From positions 1-11,314 of the forward strand of contig CADBQL010000337.1 in the NCBI GenBank assembly GCA_902796815.1: DNA of 11,314 bases, read 5' to 3'. Positions within the stretch are counted from its first letter, which is position 1. Every line of letters starts with the position of its first letter. The notes below the pieces were generated by a model. The model did not search any database. It was given only the letters and a program-made list of their open reading frames with translations, and was not told the origin of the DNA. The position numbers were made by a program, and so were the translations under genes. Shown here one piece after another: positions 1 through 6,220 of the stretch. The DNA comes from an uncultured Coriobacteriaceae bacterium (GTDB taxonomy: Bacteria; Actinomycetota; Coriobacteriia; Coriobacteriales; Eggerthellaceae).

Positions 1-30
1 ACCAGCTCTGCTGGCACGTTGAATCCCGTC

Positions 31-65
31 GCCGAATGAGTTTTGCCCCTGGGGTGTGACTCATT
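31..65. repeat. Palindromic repeat, copy 1 (imperfect)
   Basis: The left half (35-49, AATGAGTTTTGCCCC) is identical to the perfect copy at 1316-1346. The right half (51-65) keeps GGGG and ACTCATT but has TGTG in place of CAAA. Read as plus-strand RNA, three of the four altered positions still pair as G-U wobbles and one is a U-U mismatch. It lies in a gene-free stretch with no downstream T-run, so I call it a repeat element and not a proven terminator. Confidence 0.75.
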
Positions 66-141
66 ATTGTCAGGGGGGTACTGCCAACGTGGGGGGCTAG
101 ACCCGTTCACGCATGTGTCTTGCTCCAAAATGAGAGCCGTT

Positions 142-200
142 GCCGAATGAGTTTTGCCCCTGGGGAGTGACTCATGCCCCAGGGGCAAGACTCATTCGGC
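142..200. repeat. Composite nested palindromic repeat, copy 2
   Basis: Two 24-base arms (142-165 and 177-200) are inverted copies of each other, starting GCCGAATGAG and ending CTCATTCGGC, around an 11-base loop. The only mismatch is 153 T against 189 G, which is a G-U pair in plus-strand RNA. The loop contains GTGACTCAT, so 147-175 also forms the smaller imperfect palindrome seen in copy 1. The element looks like two head-to-head units fused together. Confidence 0.85.
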
Positions 201-337
201 GACTTGGCCCGTTGCGGGTGGGGTATGGAATGCGGTTCGACGCCGAGAAGCCTAGCTGATCCGGTGATGTGTTAAAAAATCGCGTAAAAGATTGATTTTT
301 CCAAATCAGAATATGTTGATGATAATAAAATGAGTAA

Positions 338-450
338 ATGTTTGAATAATTCGTGATAGCTCGAGTATCGAAGATTTAATAAGCTTTTGACCTGCTAAAA
401 CAGAATCGAAAAGTGTCCAATACTCGAGTACTTACGAAATATTCAAACAT
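338..450. repeat. 31-bp inverted repeat pair, 51-bp spacer
   Basis: Arms at 338-368 and 420-450 match at 26 of 31 positions after reverse complementing. They share an ATGTTTGAATA block at the outer end and CTCGAGTAT at the inner end. The mismatches cluster in the middle of the arm (relative positions 12, 18 and 20-22). The spacer at 369-419 has no gene. Confidence 0.8.
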
Positions 451-519
451 ATTCGCAATAAATTAACATTTCCTGATGCTGAATGCTAAAAATCAAACAT
501 ATAGCGCATTAATTAACAT
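441..519. repeat. 29-bp direct repeat at a 50-bp interval
   Basis: The segments 441-469 and 491-519 match at 22 of 29 positions in register. They share TCAAACATAT at the left and AATTAACAT at the right. The interval between them is 50 bp, close to five helical turns, so two bound proteins would sit on the same face of the DNA. The first copy overlaps the right arm of the inverted repeat. Confidence 0.65.
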
Positions 520-635
520 AGTAGCGAGTCGTTTTGCTTTCTTGTGGCGTTAATCATGCTCGGATAAGCACAATTTCGGCCCAAAGCTCGTTCGACTTGC
601 GTTTTATAGGCGAGATTTGCCCGGCGTGGCATGCT

Positions 636-1304
636 TCAACGTAGGTGGGTGCGTTCGGCGGCGGCGCCGTAGCAGCGGGCATCCATGGCTTGCGCGAGCG
701 TGCCAGCCCTGCGAAAGAGGCAAACGAACAAAGCTGCGAAGGCAGCCGCCCAGGTACGCGCCAAAGCGAACAGCCCGCGCGCCGACTCTGCACCGCGAGA
801 AACTTGCGCTGCTCGGATTCGTGCGAATTCGATTTCGATGACGGGAATGAAGCGCACCGAAAGCGCAAGCGTGAAGGCGATGTCATCGACTGGCAGGCCC
901 ACGATGCGAATCGGCTTGATGAGACTGCGAAATGCGTCGAGTAGCTGATCTGTAGTCGTAGTCAGGCAAACGACGAAGCTCGCAGCAACGAGAACGACCA
1001 TTCGAACAGCAAAAAAAGCCCCATCGAGCAAGCCGTTCAAGCTCGGCTCTGCCATGACATGAAACGCCCACGAAAAACCCGCCAGCACAAATACCGGTCC
1101 GAGCATGCGGCACAATCGCTCGAGAGAAAGGCGCGAAAGCGCACACGAAACGAGCGTGACGAGGACGAACAATGCGAGGCCCCAGCTCGTGCGCACGAAA
1201 AAGATTGCAATCGAGAACGCCAGAAGCATGCAGATTTTCACCCGTGCATCGACTCGATGCACGGGCGAGATGTTTTCCGAGTATGAAGAAAGAACAGATC
1301 GCAC
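636..1304 (-). CDS. ECF transporter transmembrane (T) component, CbiQ/EcfT family
   Basis: EcfT proteins link a substrate-binding S subunit to a pair of ABC ATPases in energy-coupling factor vitamin or metal importers. The 222-residue protein starts with the family N-terminus (HRVDARVK at 16-23), has several hydrophobic helices, and carries the two cytoplasmic coupling motifs: AQVSRG (166-171) and the DARCYG segment (208-213), where ARC replaces the more usual ARG. It ends shortly after the second motif, short for EcfT but similar to compact members such as BioN. The GTG at 1304 is the only start upstream of the conserved domain, because a stop lies at 1311-1313. No Shine-Dalgarno sequence precedes it, and a palindrome begins 12 bases upstream. 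Neither an ATPase nor an S subunit is adjacent, so the substrate is unknown; it may use ATPases encoded elsewhere or be a relic. Confidence 0.85.
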   Translation of the reverse strand: MRSVLSSYSENISPVHRVDARVKICMLLAFSIAIFFVRTSWGLALFVLVTLVSCALSRLSLERLCRMLGPVFVLAGFSWAFHVMAEPSLNGLLDGAFFAVRMVVLVAASFVVCLTTTTDQLLDAFRSLIKPIRIVGLPVDDIAFTLALSVRFIPVIEIEFARIRAAQVSRGAESARGLFALARTWAAAFAALFVCLFRRAGTLAQAMDARCYGAAAERTHLR

Positions 1305-1315
1305 TACGTATTAAA

Positions 1316-1346
1316 AATGAGTTTTGCCCCTGGGGCAAAACTCATT
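1316..1346. repeat. Perfect palindromic repeat, copy 3 (possible terminator)
   Basis: Fifteen-base arms at 1316-1330 (AATGAGTTTTGCCCC) and 1332-1346 are exact reverse complements around a single T at 1331. It fills almost the whole gap between the stop of the acyl-CoA synthetase gene (1350) and the start of the ecfT-like gene (1304). A transcript on either strand would form a strong hairpin, but no T-run follows, so termination is only a possibility. Confidence 0.9.
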
Positions 1347-1349
1347 CCC

Positions 1350-3029
1350 CTAATCAGTTACGCCGTCAGCGTGGCGAATTTGCTTGCGTTTGATCTTGCC
1401 GCCAACTGTTTTGGGCAGCTCGTCGATGTATTCGACGATGCGTGGGTACTTGTAGGGTGCAGTCTCGTGCTTGACCCAATTCTGCAGCTCGCGGGTAAGC
1501 TCATCGGATGGAGTCCAGCCGTTTGCGAGCACGACCGTGGCTTTCACGACGAGGCCGCGAATGGGATCGGGGGCGGCTGTGACGGCGCATTCGATGACGG
1601 CATCGTGCTTGACGAGCGCGCTTTCGACTTCAAAAGGACTGATGCGGTAACCTGAGCACTTGATGACGTCGTCGTTGCGTCCGACGAAGCTCACGTAGCC
1701 AGCCCCATCACGCCAAGCCATGTCGTGCAGGTTGTAGTACTCGCCGCCGACGGTTTCCTCTGTGACTTCGGGCATGTTGTAGTAGCCGACAAACAGGCCA
1801 GGCGGGTAAGCTTCTTTGAGCCCTGTAATGCAGATGGCGCCCTCTTCACCGTCGTCAACTTCGTTTCCGTCGTCGTCGAGCAGCTTGATGTTGAGCAGCG
1901 GCGAGGGCTTTCCCATCGATCCGGGCTTCGGCTCGATCCACGGAAACGTTGCGAGCAGCACTGGCCCTTCGGTCTGGCCGAATCCCTCGCGGATTTTCTT
2001 GCCGGTGAGCTTTTCCCATTTGATCGTGACCTCAGCGTTGAGCGGCTCACCCGCCGTCGCGAAGTTCTGAATCGACGAAAGGTCGTATGCCGCCACATCC
2101 TCCTGCAGCATGAAGCGGTACATTGTCGGCGGCGCGCAGAACGTTGTGAGCTGGTAATTCTGCATGTGCTGCAGCAACTTCTCTGGCACGAACTTCTTCA
2201 TGTCGTAGCAAAAAATCGTTGCACCGGCAATCCATTGGCCGTAAATCTTTCCCCAACCGAACTTCGCCCAGCCGCTGTCGGTCACGCTCATGTGCAAGCA
2301 GTTCTCGCGCACTTGCTGCCAATACTTCGCGGTCAGGATGTGGCCGAGCGGGTGCGCGTAGTTATGCATGACGGGCTTGGGGTGCCCGGTTGTGCCGCTG
2401 GTAAAGTAGATGAGCATGATGTCTTTGCTGGTCACCGCTTCGGGTGAGCCTGCTTCTGGTCGCGCCCATGTTTCGGGTTCATCGGCTATGAGCTCGTCGA
2501 ACGAAAGCCAGCCTTCGCGCGAGCCGGCCACGCATATGCGGTTTTTGATGGAGGGAGATTCAGGAAGCGCGCCTTCCACCTGCGAGCAGACGTAGTCATC
2601 AGCGATGCAGACCATCATTTTGACTTGGCATGCGTTTGCGCGGTAGACGATGTCGTGCGAGGTCAGCTGAAGGGTGGCGGGTATGACCGTTGCGCCGAGC
2701 TTGCACAGCGCGCTTGCGACCACCCAATATTCCCAGCGGCGTCGCAGGATGCACATGACGATGTCACCCTTGCCGATGCCGAGCTTCTTGAACGCGTTGG
2801 CCGTCTTGTTGGAGAGCCGGCTGATGTCGGTGAACGTGAAAACCCGTTCGTTTTCGTCGTCGTCACACCATACGAGTGCCCGTTTTTCGGGCTCGACGCG
2901 GGCCCACTCGTCGACCACGTCGTATCCGAAATTGAAAGCTTCGGGCACGTTGATCTTGAAGTTTTGGTAAAAATCCTCGTAGGAGTCGAACTCGATGCGG
3001 GGGCAATACTTTTTGAGAATGTAGTCCAT
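1350..3029 (-). CDS. AMP-forming acyl-CoA synthetase, acetyl/medium-chain type
   Basis: ANL-superfamily enzyme that activates a carboxylic acid to acyl-AMP and then to acyl-CoA in the cytoplasm. The 559 residues carry the full motif set: the phosphate-binding loop YFTSGTTGHPK (208-218), GFGQTEG (349-355), the hinge GYRISPFEVE (460-469), and PKTVGGKIKR (539-548) with the adenylation lysine at 545. The usual TGD motif appears as LHD (434-436), as is common in the acetyl/medium-chain branch. Overall layout resembles the ACSM group, but the acid cannot be named from sequence. ATG at 3029 is preceded by AGGAA about 8 bases upstream. It lies 76 bases downstream of the XRE-cupin gene on the same strand, consistent with an operon or a regulated neighbour. 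No lesion is visible. Confidence 0.93.
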   Translation of the reverse strand: MDYILKKYCPRIEFDSYEDFYQNFKINVPEAFNFGYDVVDEWARVEPEKRALVWCDDDENERVFTFTDISRLSNKTANAFKKLGIGKGDIVMCILRRRWEYWVVASALCKLGATVIPATLQLTSHDIVYRANACQVKMMVCIADDYVCSQVEGALPESPSIKNRICVAGSREGWLSFDELIADEPETWARPEAGSPEAVTSKDIMLIYFTSGTTGHPKPVMHNYAHPLGHILTAKYWQQVRENCLHMSVTDSGWAKFGWGKIYGQWIAGATIFCYDMKKFVPEKLLQHMQNYQLTTFCAPPTMYRFMLQEDVAAYDLSSIQNFATAGEPLNAEVTIKWEKLTGKKIREGFGQTEGPVLLATFPWIEPKPGSMGKPSPLLNIKLLDDDGNEVDDGEEGAICITGLKEAYPPGLFVGYYNMPEVTEETVGGEYYNLHDMAWRDGAGYVSFVGRNDDVIKCSGYRISPFEVESALVKHDAVIECAVTAAPDPIRGLVVKATVVLANGWTPSDELTRELQNWVKHETAPYKYPRIVEYIDELPKTVGGKIKRKQIRHADGVTD

Positions 3030-3105
3030 GTGTTAGTTCCTGTCTGAAGCCTTGAAGCTTCTGCGCTGTTCGGTTGCTCAGTTGTCCTGCCCGCCGATAC
3101 CTGCG

Positions 3106-3666
3106 CTATTCGGCGATAACGGTCACAAACCGCGCGGGTACCGAGCTTCCGCAGCGCTGGCCGTGCTGAAGCTGCGGGTTAAAATAAATGCTGTCGCCAG
3201 CGTTGAGCGCGAATTCCTCGTCTTCGATGGTGACGATAACCGTTCCCTCGAGCACGAGGTTGAACTCCTGGCCGCCGTGGGTCACGAGTTTGGCGGGCTC
3301 GTCGGAGGGGTCGAGCACGACTTCGAGCGGTTGCATGATCTTGTTGCGAATACGCCAGGCCAAATCATCGTAGTGATAGCCAGGGTAACGGTCGACTTCT
3401 TTTCCTTCACCAGAACGAACGACCTGGTATGTATCGAGCTTGGCTGCTGTCCCGGTCAAGATTTCGGTGAATTCGACGCCGAATTTGCGCGCCATATGGT
3501 AGACGGCAGAAATAGGCACGCCTGCGCCCGTCGCTTCCCAACGCTTGTAGCGTTCGACATCGACTTCGAGGTCGGCGGCCATCTCTTCGACCGTAACATC
3601 ACAAGCTTCGCGCAGGCCCTGCATGCGGCGACCGATTTCCCTAAGTTCTTGTTCGTCCTGAGCCAT
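3106..3666 (-). CDS. XRE-cupin transcriptional regulator
   Basis: This 186-residue protein joins an N-terminal helix-turn-helix of the XRE type (about 8-70, with LREACDVTVEEMAADLEV at its core) to a C-terminal cupin barrel (about 113-184). The cupin keeps H130, E134 and H168 as candidate metal or ligand residues, and the LEGTVIVTIEDEEFALNAGD strand-turn signature. Such proteins sense a small molecule through the cupin and regulate neighbouring metabolic genes; here the adjacent acyl-CoA synthetase is the likely target. I chose ATG at 3666, with AGAAAG about 9 bases upstream. The open frame runs on to 3780, but that extension has no family resemblance and begins among probable promoter sequence. 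Autoregulation is inferred from family habit. Confidence 0.88.
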   Translation of the reverse strand: MAQDEQELREIGRRMQGLREACDVTVEEMAADLEVDVERYKRWEATGAGVPISAVYHMARKFGVEFTEILTGTAAKLDTYQVVRSGEGKEVDRYPGYHYDDLAWRIRNKIMQPLEVVLDPSDEPAKLVTHGGQEFNLVLEGTVIVTIEDEEFALNAGDSIYFNPQLQHGQRCGSSVPARFVTVIAE

Positions 3667-3958
3667 GGTGACCAACTTTCTTCGAGCGATAGCAATTTGA
3701 TTCGCAAAAATATATCCAATAATTCTTGCACGAACTCGCACCTCATGCAAGCGAAATGAGCATGCTCTCTCCACGAGCAACCGCTAGGTTGATTGACCTT
3801 TATTGCCAAACTAAGTGCAGGATTATGTTTGCATCCCCACCTCGGTGGCGATACGTCCCAATTCGTAACCTTCTGTGAAAATATTCTCGTATAAGGCAAG
3901 AAATAGTATCATGTATATGCCCCTCAGCGTAGGGGAGGAGAGCGCGAAAGGAGCGAGA
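3667..3958. promoter_or_regulatory. Divergent intergenic control region (cupin gene / moeA)
   Basis: This gap must hold promoters for the minus-strand regulator and plus-strand moeA. I see no convincing -35/-10 pair for either. Candidate operator elements are the inverted pair CTTGCA (3725-3730) and TGCAAG (3746-3751), and the 10-bp palindrome GAGCATGCTC (3758-3767). Close to moeA, CCCCT (3920-3924) and AGGGG (3931-3935) can form a small hairpin just before the ribosome site. I could not recognise a molybdenum-cofactor riboswitch. Confidence 0.5.
3947..3953 (+). promoter_or_regulatory. Ribosome binding site deciding the moeA start
   Basis: AAAGGAG lies 5 bases before GTG at 3959. The in-frame ATGs upstream (3875, 3911, 3917) lack such a site, and the added residues do not resemble MoeA, so GTG is preferred. 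Confidence 0.75.
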
Positions 3959-5221
3959 GTGTCGATACCTGAAATGATTTCCCTCGAAGATGCACGCGAA
4001 TTGGTGCTTTCATGCGTGGAGCCGCTTGAGGCCGAAGAGGTTGGCGTGCTTGACGTGATTGGCCGTGTCGCTGCGCAGGATTTGGCGAGCGATATCGACA
4101 TCGCACCGTTTGCCCATGCGGCAATGGACGGATTTGCCATGCGCGCCGCTCAGCTTGAGGCAGCGAGTGCAGATGCGCCGGTCGAACTCGATGTTATAGC
4201 CGAAGTCCCAGCAGGCTCGTGGTATGATGGGCCAATTGAAGAGGGGAAATGCGTGCGCATCATGACGGGGGCGCCGCTTCCGAACGACGCTGATGCCGTG
4301 GTCAAGTACGAAATTGTGGATATTGTCTCCGGCGATGGGCGCGAAGGCAGTCGCGTTTCTTTTGCGCAGCCCGCACATGTCGGCGACAACATCCGGGCAG
4401 CGGGGGAGGAAGCCCGCGCTGGCGAAGTGATCGTGCAGGCTGGCGAAGTTGTACATTCTGCTGGTGTTGGCTTCTTGACTGGCTGCGGTGCGACGCGTGT
4501 CAAGACGTATCGTCGTCCCAAAGTGGCCATTATTGCAACGGGTTCCGAGCTTGTCGATCCAACCGAGGTTCCTACGCAGGGGAAAATCCGTAACTCAAAC
4601 AGTTACGCACTTGCGGCTTGTGCAATCGACGCTGGTGCAGTTCCGACGGTGTTGCCTATTGCCGCCGACGACTTCGAAGGCCTTAAGGCCGAGGTACTCG
4701 CCGCGACGCAGGATTACGATTTTGTGGTAACGAGCGGCGGGGCGGCCAACGGTGATTACGATTTCATCAAGCAAGTCGTCGATGCGGCAGGCGAGCTGCT
4801 CATGACAACGGTCAACATGCGTCCCGGCAAGGCGCAGACGTTCGGCGTCGTTAACGACACGCCTGTGTTCGGGCTGCCGGGCAATCCTGCAGCCGCTTAT
4901 CTGGGTTTCGAAATGATCATACGTCCGGCTTTGCGCAAGATGCAGGGATATTCGCATTTCGAGCGTCCGCATGTTCAGGCGAAGCTGGCGAGCGCTACTA
5001 AGAAAAAGGATCCGCGCCGTGTTTTCAACCGCGGTACGCTGACCAAGGATGCTGATGGAATGTACCTGGTCACGCCGGCGAAGAATCAAAGTTCAGGGCT
5101 GTTTGGGCCCATCCAGCGCTCGAACTGCTTTATCGTCTTACCTGAAGGGCCAAATACCTATCAGGAAGGCGACATCATGGATTGCGTGCTGCTCGATATT
5201 CCAGAAGAGGTGGTGCTGTAA
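3959..5221 (+). CDS. moeA: Molybdopterin molybdenumtransferase MoeA
   Basis: MoeA inserts molybdate into adenylylated molybdopterin to finish the molybdenum cofactor. The 420-residue length is normal. Motifs in order: AAMDGFAMRA (54-63, family SAMDGYA), IMTGAPLPNDADAVV (101-115), GDNIRAAGEEA (142-152), ATGSEL (193-198), TSGGAANGDYDF (258-269) and LPGNPAAAYLGFEM (306-319). In the TSGG loop, AAN stands where many MoeA proteins have VSV, while the GDYD acidic residues are kept. The C-terminal domain IV (from about 336) is complete. The GTG start is set by the AAAGGAG site. The stop overlaps the next start (TAATG), so the two cofactor genes are very likely co-transcribed and translationally coupled. 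The cofactor would serve molybdoenzymes encoded elsewhere. Confidence 0.95.
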   Translation: MSIPEMISLEDARELVLSCVEPLEAEEVGVLDVIGRVAAQDLASDIDIAPFAHAAMDGFAMRAAQLEAASADAPVELDVIAEVPAGSWYDGPIEEGKCVRIMTGAPLPNDADAVVKYEIVDIVSGDGREGSRVSFAQPAHVGDNIRAAGEEARAGEVIVQAGEVVHSAGVGFLTGCGATRVKTYRRPKVAIIATGSELVDPTEVPTQGKIRNSNSYALAACAIDAGAVPTVLPIAADDFEGLKAEVLAATQDYDFVVTSGGAANGDYDFIKQVVDAAGELLMTTVNMRPGKAQTFGVVNDTPVFGLPGNPAAAYLGFEMIIRPALRKMQGYSHFERPHVQAKLASATKKKDPRRVFNRGTLTKDADGMYLVTPAKNQSSGLFGPIQRSNCFIVLPEGPNTYQEGDIMDCVLLDIPEEVVL

Positions 5222-5697
5222 TGGCTGATCTGAAGTTCGCAATTGTAACCTGCTCGGATACCCGCTCGATTGAGGAAGATACCGCAGGAGCAGCCCTCGA
5301 GGAGCTTATCGCCGAAAACGGATGGACATGCGCAAGCCGCGTGATCGTCAAGGACGAGCGTGCCGATATCGCTGCCGCTATCGTCGAGGCGTGCGACACG
5401 ATCGATGCCGATATCGTTTTGACCTGCGGCGGAAGTGGGCTTTCGCTGCGGGATGTGACGCCTGAGGCAACACAGGACGTCTGCGAGCGCAATGTACCCG
5501 GCATCGCCGAGGCCATGCGCGCTCATAGTCTGGCCATCACGCCCTTTGCGATGCTTTCGCGAGCGCTCTGCATGCAGCGCGGCCGTCACATCGTCATTAA
5601 CCTGCCTGGTAGCGAAAAGGCCGCTCGCGAGAACTGGGACGGCATCGTCGCCGCTCTTCCACATGCCGCCAAGATGATGGCGGGCGGCGGCCACTAG
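5221..5697 (+). CDS. mogA: Molybdopterin adenylyltransferase, MogA/MoaB family
   Basis: This family adenylylates molybdopterin, producing the substrate of MoeA. The 158-residue protein is a single MoCF-binding domain with the signature LTCGGSGLSLRDVTPEAT (67-84) and INLPGSEKA (126-134). The usual TGGTG turn reads CGGSG here, a mild change that keeps the glycines, and the following RDVTPEA is canonical. ATG at 5221 overlaps the moeA stop by one base, with AGAAGAGG ending about 10 bases before it. The frame stays open upstream to 5182, but that part only overlaps the end of moeA. Separating MogA from MoaB by sequence alone is uncertain, so the symbol is tentative; the activity class is secure. 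Confidence 0.92.
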   Translation: MADLKFAIVTCSDTRSIEEDTAGAALEELIAENGWTCASRVIVKDERADIAAAIVEACDTIDADIVLTCGGSGLSLRDVTPEATQDVCERNVPGIAEAMRAHSLAITPFAMLSRALCMQRGRHIVINLPGSEKAARENWDGIVAALPHAAKMMAGGGH

Positions 5698-5700
5698 TGC

Positions 5701-5725
5701 GGGGCGGGGGCCAGACCCCCGTCCC
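5701..5725. terminator. GC-rich hairpin between convergent genes
   Basis: A 10-bp stem (5701-5710 with 5716-5725, one G-T pair at 5704/5722) closes a five-base loop, CCAGA. It lies 4 bases after the mogA stop and before the end of the convergent XRE gene at 5765. No T-run follows on the plus strand, so its role as a bidirectional terminator is inferred from position and stem strength. Confidence 0.5.
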
Positions 5726-5764
5726 GATTGACCCCGTCCCGCTCACGCAGCATCCTAGTGACAT

Positions 5765-6007
5765 CTATATTTCGGTGAAAAAGTACTTGACCTCGACCTC
5801 AAGCGCGTCGGCTAGGTCGAAGAGCACATCAAGGCTCGGAGCTTGCTTGCCGCATTCGATGCGTGAAATATAGGCATGGTCACTCCTGCCGATCATCACG
5901 GCAAGTGTGGTTTGGGACAGATGGTTATGTATGCGTGCCTGCGCTACTGCATGCCCAATCGATCTTAGCCTTTTCGTCATAAGCTCCATACGGAAAAGGC
6001 TATCCAT
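5765..6007 (-). CDS. Small XRE-family helix-turn-helix regulator
   Basis: An 80-residue DNA-binding protein that is almost entirely one HTH domain (about 13-76). LSQTTLAVMIGRSDHAYISR (30-49) gives the two DNA-facing helices, followed by the typical SLDVLFDLADALEVEVKYFF tail (58-77). There is no sensor or oligomerisation domain beyond this. The start is uncertain: ATG at 6007, 5989 or 5980 are all in frame, none with a strong ribosome site, although GGAG sits 3 bases before 5980. A palindrome just upstream of the gene overlaps the predicted transcription start, which suggests self-repression. It converges on mogA and lies downstream of the SEC-C gene on the same strand; no functional link to either is shown. 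Confidence 0.85.
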   Translation of the reverse strand: MDSLFRMELMTKRLRSIGHAVAQARIHNHLSQTTLAVMIGRSDHAYISRIECGKQAPSLDVLFDLADALEVEVKYFFTEI

Positions 6008-6021
6008 CTGCCCAAGGGCGC

Positions 6022-6039
6022 TGTGACGTATGCGTCACA
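6022..6039. promoter_or_regulatory. Operator candidate upstream of the small XRE gene
   Basis: TGTGACG-TATG-CGTCACA is a perfect 7-bp inverted repeat with a four-base centre. It sits just downstream of a TATAAA-like -10 sequence on the minus strand (6042-6047) and 15 bases before the first ATG of the XRE gene, where a bound repressor would block transcription. It resembles a CRP half-site pair, but the gap between TGTGA and TCACA is 8 and not 6. Confidence 0.6.
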
Positions 6040-6103
6040 TGTTTATACTGGGCGATTTGCGAATAGATAATGCGTTTAGTCGCATTGGAGCGGCGGGATG
6101 GTG

Positions 6104-6198
6104 GCGACGAAGTTGATAAAATGCAGTATATCTTCGTCGCTTCGATTTGGGCTCGCTCCTCGTTTTATCAGAGCGAACTCGGGCGAAAACGAGGAGCG
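6104..6198. other. Two adjacent perfect hairpins with 19-base loops
   Basis: The first hairpin pairs GCGACGAAG (6104-6112) with CTTCGTCGC (6132-6140). The second pairs CGCTCCTCGTTTT (6154-6166) with AAAACGAGGAGCG (6186-6198). Both stems are perfect and both loops are 19 bases. They lie just downstream of the SEC-C stop codon (minus strand) and may form the transcript 3' end, though no U-tract follows. Confidence 0.65.
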
Positions 6199-6220
6199 TA
6201 TGTTCGAACGCGCTTGGCGC

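Larger units (their letters stand above)
270..535. other. AT-rich gene-free region with inverted and direct repeats
   Basis: Base composition drops sharply compared with the flanking DNA. No reading frame of useful length is present; the ATG at 330 opens only an eight-codon frame. The stretch contains a 31-bp inverted repeat and a 29-bp direct repeat, listed separately. The words ATGTTTG (338-344) and CAAACAT (444-450, 494-500) recur. It could be a regulatory region for a gene left of the window, an invertible or protein-binding site, or the remnant of an insertion. Its function is not recognisable from sequence. Confidence 0.6.

Noticed and set aside
230..260. A T-arm-like GGTTCGAC segment suggesting a tRNA
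   Set aside because: No matching acceptor, anticodon or D arms could be built around it.
554..886. 110-codon minus-strand frame running beyond the end of the EcfT gene, considered as a frameshifted C-terminus
   Set aside because: The extra residues (ending ELWAEIVLIRA) show only vague hydrophobicity, and compact EcfT proteins naturally end near this point.
1725..2447. Long plus-strand open frame opposite the acyl-CoA synthetase
   Set aside because: It is the complement of a gene with a complete set of family motifs, has no family resemblance and is explained by GC-rich codon use.
3836..3958. Molybdenum-cofactor riboswitch in the moeA leader
   Set aside because: Only a five-pair hairpin (3920-3935) is visible and the conserved features of that riboswitch class could not be recognised by eye.
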